The position numbers and the translations under genes are program-made. Shown here piece after piece: positions 41,502 through 50,131 of a DNA stretch of 64,000 nucleotides; positions within the stretch are counted from its first letter, which is position 1, and every line of letters begins with the position of its first letter. The stretch is from Laterigemmans sp052161645 (GTDB taxonomy: Bacteria > Planctomycetota > Planctomycetia > Pirellulales > Pirellulaceae), in NCBI GenBank assembly GCA_052161645.1, contig CP197414.1. One strand, written 5' to 3'. Below the pieces are notes generated by a model. That model was not told the DNA's origin. It did not search any database and was given only the letters and a program-made list of their open reading frames with translations.

Positions 41502-41873
41502 ATGGGACAACCAGTCAAGCTTTCTGATGAATTGGTTTGCGAAGCGCGAGCGTCGGCGGAGATAACGCAGCGAAGCATTGCCGGCCAAATCGAATTCTGG
41601 GCGGCGCTGGGCAAGTCGCTCGAACCGATCTTGCGTGGCGATCGAGCGATGGCACTTCGCCAATCGGGGGCGGCGCGGCCATTAACCGAAGCGATTTCGG
41701 AGGTGGATTCGCAGGCGGGTCGACAGCGGGTCAGCGATTATCTCAAGACGCGACCGTTCCCGCACTTTGAACCAATTGCTGATCGCCCAGGTTTACTTCG
41801 AAAGACCGACGAGGATGGCACTGAAACGATTGGACGGTTTGTCAATCGAGTCTTCGAACCGGCCGACGAGTGA
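41502..41873 (+). CDS. ParD-like antitoxin
   Basis: 123 aa. The N-terminus GQPVKLSDELVCEARASAEITQRSIAGQIEFWAALGKSLEP is the ParD-like/TA_antitoxin pattern (ribbon-helix-helix). The C-terminal half is extended and would wrap the toxin. It overlaps the zeta-type toxin gene by one base (TGATG) and very probably represses their shared promoter. Confidence 0.87.
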   Translation: MGQPVKLSDELVCEARASAEITQRSIAGQIEFWAALGKSLEPILRGDRAMALRQSGAARPLTEAISEVDSQAGRQRVSDYLKTRPFPHFEPIADRPGLLRKTDEDGTETIGRFVNRVFEPADE

Positions 41874-42421
41874 TGCTGGGATTTGAGTTTCTCGACAAAC
41901 GACCAATCATCATCGCGATCGCCGGATCCAACGGTGCCGGCAAGTCGACGTTCTTTGCGTCGCATTTGGCCGACTGCGGACTTCGCTTCGTCAACGCGGA
42001 TGACATCGCACTTGAATTGGACATCGGCCCGTACGAAGCGGCCGAGGCAGCAGCGGCGATCCGAGAGTCTCTCGTCGAGCGTGGCGAGAGTTTTATTTTT
42101 GAAACGGTCTTGTCGGACCCAGTCGGTGAGAAGGTCGATCTGCTGGCAGGATACGTGTCGCGCGGTTACGAAGTTGTGATGATCTTCATTCGCATCAAAG
42201 ACGCGGCAACATCGATCCAGCGAGTATCGATGCGGGCCAGCCAAGGCGGGCACGATGTGCCGGACGCCAAACTGCGTGCAAGGTTCAAACGCACGCGAGC
42301 TAATCTCGCACGGGCGATCGAACGACTGCCAAACGTCTTGGTCTTCGACAATTCCGACCTGAGCCAGCCATACCGCCTCGTCGAACGTTACCGAGATGGC
42401 AACCTTGTCGATGAACGATGA
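41873..42421 (+). CDS. Zeta-type toxin (P-loop kinase)
   Basis: 182 aa. Walker A AGSNGAGKST near residues 17-26, FVNADDIA (substrate Asp/Asn), GESFIFETVLSD (catalytic Glu/Asp region), and the LID arginines RASQGGHDVPDAKLRARF. Zeta toxins phosphorylate UDP-N-acetylglucosamine and so block cell-wall synthesis; related AAA_33 proteins have other targets. ATG at 41873 is the start coupled to the antitoxin stop. Confidence 0.9.
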   Translation: MLGFEFLDKRPIIIAIAGSNGAGKSTFFASHLADCGLRFVNADDIALELDIGPYEAAEAAAAIRESLVERGESFIFETVLSDPVGEKVDLLAGYVSRGYEVVMIFIRIKDAATSIQRVSMRASQGGHDVPDAKLRARFKRTRANLARAIERLPNVLVFDNSDLSQPYRLVERYRDGNLVDER

Positions 42422-42459
42422 CGGCCAATCAGAAAGGGAATCAATTTTCGTGAAAAAGC

Positions 42460-42483
42460 GAGTTTTCCCGCTTGGGAAAACTC
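42460..42483. terminator. Hairpin after the toxin gene, possible terminator
   Basis: GAGTTTTCCC / GGGAAAACTC, a perfect 10-bp stem with loop GCTT, 40 bp after the toxin stop. There is no T-run, so the function is tentative. Confidence 0.5.
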
Positions 42484-42559
42484 CAAGAAACTCGAAAATC
42501 GATTGCTCTAAGCACTCTCGCAACGGGGCTCTGAAAACACCCTGCCAGCCCACATAACC

Positions 42560-42983
42560 CGGCCAAAACAGTGAGTCTCTGTTTCTCGGAAAATCACATT
42601 AGCCGAAGGTCACAGAGACAGAGAGTGGCGAGAGTTCGGTCCGAGAGAGCGCAGAGGCGGGGGCGGATCGTGAAAACAGAGTGTCTCTGTTTGGCCGCCG
42701 GCAGAGACGCCAGAGAGTCGGCAGGAACGCGTTTCACCCAGCAAAAAAGGGCGTAAAACACGAAAAAAGGCCGGCGACAGTGCAAAGCACCATCGCCGGC
42801 CTTCTGATTTACCCGGCGGTCAAAAAATTTTGAACCAAGTCCGGAAAGTTGAGCAACCCGGACTGTAATCCAACCGCTCTGGAGATCCGGACGATTTTCG
42901 CGGCTTCGCTGTAAGTGATTGCCAGGAAACATGTTGCGGCAAGGCCCGTTTCGAGAGGGTACTCTGGAATCAAATAAGCCAGC
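42560..42983. repeat. 0.42-kb dispersed repeat, copy 2
   Basis: Second copy of the repeat at 11881-12296, with small indels in its middle part. The right 180 bp are almost identical, and the minus-strand 55-codon frame is preserved (42809-42979), ending LVQNFLTAG before TAA. Flanks differ from copy 1 immediately after GCCAGC, giving a clear end. Confidence 0.85.
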
Positions 42984-43222
42984 TGTCATTAAGGCTCGAT
43001 GAGCAGGCTTCGGGGCGATATGCCGGTCATGAGACAGAGATGCTCGGCCCATCAACGCTGATCGTGCGAACCCGACTGAACGAACGGCGATCGTTAGGCT
43101 TGCGAATGGAATTCCTCCAAATAGTAAGCGGCGATAACCCCTCGCGGTATCGAATACCTTCACGTTTATCTTCAGTACGTCACACCATGGCGCTGACGCG
43201 ATACGAAAGTCCGATGCGACCA

Positions 43223-44311
43223 CTACATCATGTATCGCAGCTTATCGTAAGCTGCCTTCTCCCTCGTATCGTCCTCGACTGCTGCAGCTAGTTCGCCAAA
43301 GCCGAACATGGTTTTTACGCGATGGGTCAGAAGTGCGCGATCGTAGGGTACTTCGCCTGAGGTCCAGTATGCTGGGCTATGCGGTGTGAACTTTGAAACC
43401 TTCAACGGCCCCATTTCGTCGGCGACGTTGGGGAGAGTCTGCCAGAGTCGCAGGTGCTGGTAGTGGGATTGGACCGCTCGCGAAGCCAAGTCGGGGTAGC
43501 CGAAGTCCGCAAGGTCGGTAATGGCGGCAGCGTGGTTAATGATGTGAACGAGCCCGCCGTAACCGCTACGATGAATCTTTGGATCCTGGCCGATCGTCTC
43601 ATCAAGCACCGCGAGAACCATTCCTTCAATGTCATCATATTGCGGCTTGCCTACGTCATCAGGAAGCGGGATTTTGTGACCCTGAATTCGGCCCTTTGCC
43701 TTGCCGTAATAGCCGCTTCCAGGGTGTTCGTTTTTGAATAGGGCAAGTAGCTTGCGGATTCCGTCGACCACTGCGGGCGTTGCGTATTCGGGATGTTCTT
43801 TCAAAGCACGGATTGCCAGCGAAGCGAAGATTACGTTGTGTCCGGATTGGCGAGGCTGGTCAACGCTCTGCTCCAGACTCTCGGCAATGCCGTCGATCAA
43901 AGTCTCATCTGCTCTCTGCTTCGGAAACGCTTCAAACAACTCCGAATCATCGAGTGCCGATTTTCTCGACATCTTCTTTCCGAACACCGACTCGCCGCCA
44001 ATAACACGCTCGAGGTCGCTTTGGATACCCCTGCAAACCTCGGCATCCAATTTGGGACGCTGTAAGCCAACGTAATAACCAGCGATCAGAGACGCTCCAA
44101 GATGCCCAGCCATGGAACTCATGTGATGGGCACGAGCCAACGCGTTGAGCCCTTTTTCAAGGTAGGTAATATTCAATGAAGACGCCGTTTCAGTCGCCGC
44201 TTCATCCGCACCCGACGACTTGAGCAGGACGCAAGAGATACCCAGCCCTGCAACAAGACTTGTTGAACATTTGGCGAAATCCCTTCGGAGCATTCGAATC
44301 GGTTCGTTCAT
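43223..44311 (-). CDS. Exported protein of unknown function (Tat-like signal)
   Basis: About 362 aa from ATG 44311; an ATG at 44350 would add 13 residues. The N-terminus MLRRDFAKCSTSLVAGLGIS has twin Arg followed by a hydrophobic stretch. The mature protein is helical and His-rich (ALARAHHMSSMAGHLGASLIAGYYVG, GLVHIINHAAAITDLADFGYPDL). The repeating His-containing helices suggest a metal-binding helical fold such as those seen in some planctomycete secreted proteins, but no family is recognised. Confidence 0.7.
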   Translation of the reverse strand: MNEPIRMLRRDFAKCSTSLVAGLGISCVLLKSSGADEAATETASSLNITYLEKGLNALARAHHMSSMAGHLGASLIAGYYVGLQRPKLDAEVCRGIQSDLERVIGGESVFGKKMSRKSALDDSELFEAFPKQRADETLIDGIAESLEQSVDQPRQSGHNVIFASLAIRALKEHPEYATPAVVDGIRKLLALFKNEHPGSGYYGKAKGRIQGHKIPLPDDVGKPQYDDIEGMVLAVLDETIGQDPKIHRSGYGGLVHIINHAAAITDLADFGYPDLASRAVQSHYQHLRLWQTLPNVADEMGPLKVSKFTPHSPAYWTSGEVPYDRALLTHRVKTMFGFGELAAAVEDDTREKAAYDKLRYMM

Positions 44312-44529
44312 GGACTTCGTTGGGTCTGTTGGGTGAATCGGATCGGCCAAGCTGACGCGGATCTACGGACGCGTCTGAAAGCCGCCACACACGGGTGTTT
44401 CTTCGACTTATTGTAGTGGCATTTCCACTCACTGCCTGCCAGCTGACGCGCTCGTAACTTTCAGTGGCACCGAGTGAGCATGGGAAATCGTTTTCGTTTT
44501 TTACATCGGCCGACACTTGATCGCATGTT

Positions 44530-44557
44530 CTACAACAAGTAGTATTACACACTGTAA
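44530..44557. promoter_or_regulatory. Candidate BlaI-type operator
   Basis: TTACA-CAC-TGTAA at 44545-44557 is a perfect palindrome of the TACA/TGTA type bound by BlaI/MecI/CopY repressors, and CTAC-AACAA-GTAG at 44530-44542 is a second palindrome beside it. They lie 31 bp before the BlaI-like gene, as expected for autoregulation. Confidence 0.7.
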
Positions 44558-44587
44558 AAACACATCCAGCAAAAGCGAGGCATTAAG

Positions 44588-44968
44588 GTGAAGCTTGCGG
44601 GACGACAATTGGCGGTCATGCGGGTGCTTTGGCAGCGGCGCGAAGCGACTGTGGCCGAAGTGCAAAACGCGCTGGAAGCAGATCCCCCACTTGCGTACTC
44701 GACCGTCGCGACCGTGTTGTCGCGAATGGAATCCAAGGGGCTGATTACGCATCGCGTGGAGGATCGACAGTACTATTACCGAGCTGTCGTTTCGAAAGTT
44801 GGTGCGAACCAATCGGTTGTCGGCGAACTGGTTGACCGAGTCTTCGGAGGCAGTCCAGCGGAATTGGTTAGCCAACTCTTGGCCAGCGATCAAGTCGACA
44901 AGGATGAACTGGAGCGAATCAAACAGCTCGTCAACGAACATGCCAAGCGATCCAAGAGGAAATCATGA
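44588..44968 (+). CDS. BlaI/MecI/CopY-family transcriptional repressor
   Basis: 126 aa. Winged-helix domain with LAGRQLAVMRVLWQRREATVAEVQ, LAYSTVATVLSRMESKGLI (recognition helix) and HRVEDRQYYYRAVVSK (wing), then a helical dimerisation region. It overlaps the M56 peptidase gene by 4 bp (ATGA). In this family the M56 partner senses a signal and triggers cleavage of the repressor. A palindromic operator lies upstream. The signal here is not necessarily a beta-lactam. Confidence 0.92.
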   Translation: MKLAGRQLAVMRVLWQRREATVAEVQNALEADPPLAYSTVATVLSRMESKGLITHRVEDRQYYYRAVVSKVGANQSVVGELVDRVFGGSPAELVSQLLASDQVDKDELERIKQLVNEHAKRSKRKS

Positions 44969-47589
44969 GCATTCCACTTTGGTTCGCGATGGCGATCTTT
45001 AGCTTTCTGATCACCTACCTGATTCACTCGACGTTGATCATCGGCGGAATTGCCCTGTGTGTTCGCAGGATACAAGGATTGCGAGCGCCCGCCTTGCAAG
45101 TTTTAAGTTGGAAGCTGGCGATCGTGCTGCCGCTATTGACAATGACGGTCGTGACTCTGTTTCCGTCTCTGCATCTGGGTTACCAATACGCACTGGATTA
45201 CCAACACAAACTGGGCGACTTGCCCATGTCGAGCGTGGCTAGCGAAGTGCGACCTTCGTTCCCTGAAAAGCTAGGCTACTCTGCGACGGATTCGACGTTG
45301 CCGAATGCGTTGCCTGCTATCCCATTGAGTGACCACGCAGAACGGTTCCGCCCCGGGATGGATAACCGAAAAGCAATAGCCGTTCCTCAATTCAACTGGC
45401 GAACGCTGTTTCTAGCAATCACCGGGTTTTGGGTGGTAGCGGTAGTGATCAGCCTGATACGCCTGTGCATCCAAATCAAGCGAGTGCGTCGGCTGCGAAT
45501 GACTTCTGTCCCGATCGAGTCAGCGGAGATCCAACACAGCCTCAAGCGACTCGCTCAAAAGATGCGAGTTCGACAACAAGTTGACTTACTGGAAGCGACG
45601 CATGTCGAGGGAGCCTTGACTGCTGGGATTTGGCGACCCTTCATAGTGGTTCAAGCAAGCGACGTGGGCGATCCAAATGGCAGGCTACTGGACTCGCAGT
45701 GGAACGCCCTGCTTGCGCATGAATTAGCCCACATTGCTCACCGCGATGCGAAATGGAATCTACTGGCGCGACTCATTCAGTGCCTGTTTCCCTTTCAGTT
45801 ACTGAATCATTTTGCCGGTCGGCAGATGCAAATTGCCATGGACTTCGCCGCGGATGAGGCGGCTTGGCGAGTTCTTGGTGAGCAACAGGGACTGATCCAT
45901 TGTTTGATCCGGATGGGAGATCAAATCATTGATCGACAAATGCTTCGCTTGAAGCGATCGGGACTCGTTGCGGGAGTCGCGGCGTTGCGATCAACGCTCG
46001 GGCAACGCGTCGAAAGGCTGCTCATCCAAGACACGTTCAGCAACGAAGTCGCGACGGCCACTCGGTTCAAATTGCTGACGTGTTTGACCTTACTCTCCTT
46101 AATCGTCGCAGCGCTGGTTCCTCAGGCTGTCGCCAAGCAAAAACTTATGAACTCACGAAATCAAACTCTTTCAATTCAAGGAAACACGATGAAATCACAG
46201 CTTTCCGCATTGGCCGTTCTGATCGGTTTGTCCGCACCGCTTGTTGCGGACGAGCCACAGAGCCAAAACCCCGCCCAGCAGTTGGCAGAACTCAAGTCAA
46301 CGCCCGACGAATTGCCAGCAGGAATCAAACGATTCAATGGCATGTTGGTCGGTCGCCTTGCGGCCAAGGATGTCGAGAAGGGGTCCTTTGTCGTCGTGGT
46401 GGATGCCATCCCGCGTGTTTGGGAAAATAGCCGGGCAGAAAACCCCAAATCGATTGTAGGTAAGTCCATCGAGATCGAAGGCGTCTTTGGGAAGTTTCTT
46501 GATGTACTGGTAACCACACGTCCCGGCGAGACGATCGAGTTCGAGTGCAAGCACGATGGGGATGCGTTGGTCTTTCCCGGCGAACTGCTCCGCAAAGTGG
46601 CTCCTTATAAGGCGGAGGACTATCCCGTCTTGCCGGAAGCGTTTCGTGGCTTCCGAGGAGCGGTCGTCGCCGAAGTGAAAAAGAAGGATCCGGAAACGTT
46701 TGAACTGATCATCGCAGTGAAGAAAGTCGCTGATGTTTGGAAGGAGAACCAAGCCAAGCAGCCCGAAAGCATTGTCGGCAAGGAAATGATGCTAGCCGGT
46801 TTCTGGAACCGCAAAGAGGCTTACCATAAGTTAAAAGTCGGTGATCAGATCGAAATCGGCATGCAGCATATCGGACGCCAAAGCGACCATCTGACGGTTG
46901 CAGAGTTTGTGCGCCCCAGTGGTCCGGTTCGGCAGGAGAGCATGCGTGAAGACGCCGCCGTCATGGAGCGATCGGATAATCCAGCGGTGGGTTTTCGCGG
47001 TATGATCGTCGGGCGATTGGTGGCGAAGGATGTTGAGCGGGGAACGTTCACGGTCACTGTGGATGCCGTCCCGCGTGTGTGGCAAAACAATCAGTCACGA
47101 TCACCGAAATCGTTGCTCGGAAACACCGTGAACGCCGAAGGTGTTCCTCCGGGCCTCCTGGACGCTCTGGTCGTGACACGCATTGGTGAGACGATCCAAT
47201 TCGGGGCGCTGCACGATGGTGGAGAGCGTTTGCGAGTCGGCGAAGTGCTTCGCAAAGTTGCTCCCGTCGAAAAGGGCGATTACCCCGAACTGCCCGACGA
47301 TTTCCGTGGCTTCAGCGGAATCTTGCAAGTGAAGATTATCAAGAAAGACGAGCAGCTTTGGGACCTGATTGCTGAAGTGACTGACGTCGTCAAAACCTTC
47401 GATAAAGATCGCTCGCGAAACGCCGAAAGTATTGTCGGCAAACAAGTCATGCTCACTGGTTTTTGGAATAAGAAAGACGCTTATCACGGCATCGCGGTGG
47501 GCGACCAAATTGAGCTAGGCGTCGAGCATCCTCAACGACTCGGTGATCAGTTGAACGTCATTGAAGGTGTGCGCAAGCTCGACAAGTGA
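44965..47589 (+). CDS. BlaR1-like M56 metallopeptidase fused to a repeat-containing exported domain
   Basis: 874 aa. Residues 1-390 form the M56 part: four hydrophobic helices (for example FLITYLIHSTLIIGGIALC) and the zinc motif LLAHELAHIAHRDAKWN near 251 with a downstream Glu/Asp (MDFAADEAAW). Residue 409 is an internal Met preceded by AAGGAAACACG and followed by a typical signal peptide (KSQLSALAVLIGLSAPLVA). The rest, 440-874, contains four related beta domains in two pairs (VGRLAAKDVEKGSFVVVVDA ... VGRLVAKDVERGTFTVTVDA). Either a single long protein or two products from one frame is possible. Confidence 0.8.
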   Translation: MSIPLWFAMAIFSFLITYLIHSTLIIGGIALCVRRIQGLRAPALQVLSWKLAIVLPLLTMTVVTLFPSLHLGYQYALDYQHKLGDLPMSSVASEVRPSFPEKLGYSATDSTLPNALPAIPLSDHAERFRPGMDNRKAIAVPQFNWRTLFLAITGFWVVAVVISLIRLCIQIKRVRRLRMTSVPIESAEIQHSLKRLAQKMRVRQQVDLLEATHVEGALTAGIWRPFIVVQASDVGDPNGRLLDSQWNALLAHELAHIAHRDAKWNLLARLIQCLFPFQLLNHFAGRQMQIAMDFAADEAAWRVLGEQQGLIHCLIRMGDQIIDRQMLRLKRSGLVAGVAALRSTLGQRVERLLIQDTFSNEVATATRFKLLTCLTLLSLIVAALVPQAVAKQKLMNSRNQTLSIQGNTMKSQLSALAVLIGLSAPLVADEPQSQNPAQQLAELKSTPDELPAGIKRFNGMLVGRLAAKDVEKGSFVVVVDAIPRVWENSRAENPKSIVGKSIEIEGVFGKFLDVLVTTRPGETIEFECKHDGDALVFPGELLRKVAPYKAEDYPVLPEAFRGFRGAVVAEVKKKDPETFELIIAVKKVADVWKENQAKQPESIVGKEMMLAGFWNRKEAYHKLKVGDQIEIGMQHIGRQSDHLTVAEFVRPSGPVRQESMREDAAVMERSDNPAVGFRGMIVGRLVAKDVERGTFTVTVDAVPRVWQNNQSRSPKSLLGNTVNAEGVPPGLLDALVVTRIGETIQFGALHDGGERLRVGEVLRKVAPVEKGDYPELPDDFRGFSGILQVKIIKKDEQLWDLIAEVTDVVKTFDKDRSRNAESIVGKQVMLTGFWNKKDAYHGIAVGDQIELGVEHPQRLGDQLNVIEGVRKLDK

Positions 47590-47641
47590 GTTCAACAAGA
47601 GTTTGATTTTTTAAGCTGAGAACGGTTTTAGGAGAGTGTGC

Positions 47642-50101
47642 ATGCTTCGATCCGTCGCCCGATCGCGAACGTTCTGCTGGCGTTTTCAGCTCTTCGCATG
47701 GTTCGTTATCGCACTCGGCTCTTTCCCATTGGGTGGGACATGTTGCTGGGGCGGCGAGACTAGGCCGCCCGCTGATCAGCGGTATCAAACCAACGAGACA
47801 TCCGAAGTTCCCGACTTTCAGCGTCATGTTGTTCCACTGCTGGGACGACTGGGATGCAATGGTCGTAACTGCCATGGATCATTCCAGGGGCGCGGCGACT
47901 TTCGTCTCTCCCTGTTCGGCTACGACTTCGCCATGGACCACAAGGGGCTGGTCGGTGAAGCCGCTTCCACGGCAGGCCAGCGTATTGATGGTAGTGATCC
48001 GACGAATAGTCTGATCCTGAAAAAACCGACGCTTGAGATCGATCATGAAGGGGGCGAGCGATTCACCGCTGACTCGTGGGAATACGAGTTACTACGTCGC
48101 TGGATCCAAGCGGGTGCAAGGAAGCCGGTTGTGTCGCAGGAACTCGAGCGGCTTGAATTGCTCCCGAGCGAAATACTGTTCCAAAACGAGAATGACACCA
48201 CGGGCTTGCAAGTGATCGCGGTTTGGAAAAACGGTGATCAAGAAGACGTTACGCCGCTCTGCCGCTTTCGTACGAATGACGATTCGGTTGCGACCGTCTC
48301 GCAGGATGGAATCGTGAGCTCCACCGGCTCGGGCGATACGCACATCATCGCGTTTTACGACAACGGAATCGCTTCGGTACCGGTGATTCGTCCGCTGTCG
48401 TCCCCAAAACATCAACCGATCACGATCGATTCGGAGATGTTACCCATCGATCGATTGATCGCGACCAAGCTGAACAAGCTGCAGATTACACCTTCAGCAC
48501 AATGCAGTGACACGGAGTTCCTTCGTCGCGTCAGCATCGATCTGACCGGAACGCTTCCTCCGCCCCAAGAAGTTCGAGAGTTTTTAAGCGATCCGCGCCA
48601 GGACAAGCGGTCTCGCAAAATCGATGAACTGTTGAGTCGTCCTGCCTATGCAGCTTGGTGGACGAACAAGCTTTGCGACTACACCGGCTGTAACCCGCAA
48701 CAACAAGCGGAACTGGGGCAGGAGCTTTCCGTTCAGTGGTACATGTGGATCTTCGCTCGGCTGAAAGAGAATGTTCCTTATGACGAATTGGTAAGCAAGA
48801 TTGTGTTGGCACAAGGCCGGCGTCCCGAGCAATCTTATGAAGATTACGCCAACGAAACATCTGCTTATTTCCAGAATGATTCGAAATCAGACTTTGCCGA
48901 TCGGCAGACGATGCCCCATTACTGGACCCGCCGAAGCATGCAGGAACCCGAGCGAGCCGCCGAAGCGTTCGCTCACAACTTTTTGGGTGTTCGGCTCCAG
49001 TGTGCCCAATGCCACAAGCACCCGTTCGCCCAGTGGACGCAGGAGGATTACCGGGACTTCAGTCGGTTTTTTGAAACGGTGAAATTCGGTGTCCGTTCGA
49101 GCGATCTAGAGAGCTATCGCCAGTTGGCGCAGCGTGTCGGCTTGAACGTCCGTGGTGATGCCGGATCCTCGATTGGCAACGATGCGTTGCGAAGACTTGC
49201 CAGTGGCACGGTCTATCCATGGCGAGAACTCTATATCCAGCAGCGCGACCGAGTTGAGCAAGTCAACCTCTTACGAAGTGGCCATGTCACTCTAGAAGGC
49301 CCGGCAGATCCTCGGCAGCCGATCATGGCATGGATGAGCCAGCCCGATAATCCATGGTTTGCAAAGGCATTCGTCAATCGCGTGTGGGCATCGTATTTTC
49401 ACAAAGGAATCGTCGACCCGCCCGATGATCTCAACCCTGCCAACCCGCCTTCGCATCCTCAGTTACTCGATTGGCTGTCGTCAAGTTTTGTTGAAAACGG
49501 ATACGACATGAAATGGTTGCACCGGGAGATCACTTCTAGCCAGGCGTATCAACGAAGTTGCAAACCGATAGACAGCGCTCACAGCGACACCAAGAACTTT
49601 AGCCGAGCCGTTCCGAGACGAATGCCTGCGGAGGTGGTTTACGACAGTGTGAAACAAGTTGTCGCTGGCAGCGATCAAGCTGATGAGGTGCGTACCGACC
49701 TCACGCGACGGGCTTCCGGACATCTGTCGATGCGATTGGCTGGCACCTACGCGATGCAGATTTTCGGGAAGCCGGAGCGCGCCGTGAACTGTGACTGTGA
49801 ACGGAACGATCATCCCACCTTACTTCAATCGGTCTTCCTGCAGAACGACCCGATCATCGAACAACGACTCGAAACCAGCGGCTGGTTGGCAGAGCTCGCA
49901 GCCGCCGAATCTAATAATGCATTGCCGCCACTTGCCAAACTAATCGAAGAAGCTTGGTTGCGATCACTTTGCCGCTTGCCCAGTCAGGTCGAGCTAGAGC
50001 GAAGTCTTCTCCATTTCAGCGAAGCGGACTCGACGAGCAGTGGGATGCAAGATTTGTTGTGGGCGTTATTGAATACTAAAGAGTTTCTGTTGATCAAATA
50101 A
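47642..50101 (+). CDS. Secreted planctomycete DUF1549/DUF1553 protein with cytochrome-like domain
   Basis: 819 aa. A hydrophobic N-terminal export segment (LFAWFVIALGSFPLG) is followed by a cytochrome-c-like region with CNGRNCHG (CxxxxCH-type site), a Big-type domain (DDSVATVSQDGIVSSTG), DUF1549 (EFLRRVSIDLTGTLPPPQEV, then LSRPAYAAWWTNKLCDYTG) with CAQCHKHPFAQW, and DUF1553 (FVNRVWASYF, HPQLLDWL, RRMPAEVVYDSV, AVNCDCER). The function of this abundant planctomycete family is unsettled; a redox role outside the cytoplasm is likely. ATG 47642 with GGAGA upstream is the start. Pairs with the DUF1501 gene. Confidence 0.92.
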   Translation: MLRSVARSRTFCWRFQLFAWFVIALGSFPLGGTCCWGGETRPPADQRYQTNETSEVPDFQRHVVPLLGRLGCNGRNCHGSFQGRGDFRLSLFGYDFAMDHKGLVGEAASTAGQRIDGSDPTNSLILKKPTLEIDHEGGERFTADSWEYELLRRWIQAGARKPVVSQELERLELLPSEILFQNENDTTGLQVIAVWKNGDQEDVTPLCRFRTNDDSVATVSQDGIVSSTGSGDTHIIAFYDNGIASVPVIRPLSSPKHQPITIDSEMLPIDRLIATKLNKLQITPSAQCSDTEFLRRVSIDLTGTLPPPQEVREFLSDPRQDKRSRKIDELLSRPAYAAWWTNKLCDYTGCNPQQQAELGQELSVQWYMWIFARLKENVPYDELVSKIVLAQGRRPEQSYEDYANETSAYFQNDSKSDFADRQTMPHYWTRRSMQEPERAAEAFAHNFLGVRLQCAQCHKHPFAQWTQEDYRDFSRFFETVKFGVRSSDLESYRQLAQRVGLNVRGDAGSSIGNDALRRLASGTVYPWRELYIQQRDRVEQVNLLRSGHVTLEGPADPRQPIMAWMSQPDNPWFAKAFVNRVWASYFHKGIVDPPDDLNPANPPSHPQLLDWLSSSFVENGYDMKWLHREITSSQAYQRSCKPIDSAHSDTKNFSRAVPRRMPAEVVYDSVKQVVAGSDQADEVRTDLTRRASGHLSMRLAGTYAMQIFGKPERAVNCDCERNDHPTLLQSVFLQNDPIIEQRLETSGWLAELAAAESNNALPPLAKLIEEAWLRSLCRLPSQVELERSLLHFSEADSTSSGMQDLLWALLNTKEFLLIK

Positions 50102-50131
50102 CACTCACGAAACCAAACGCACAAGGACTTC

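Noticed and set aside
42594..43223. 209-codon minus-strand frame over the 0.42-kb repeat
   Set aside because: It is not preserved between the two repeat copies. The frame that is preserved is the shorter one ending at 42809.
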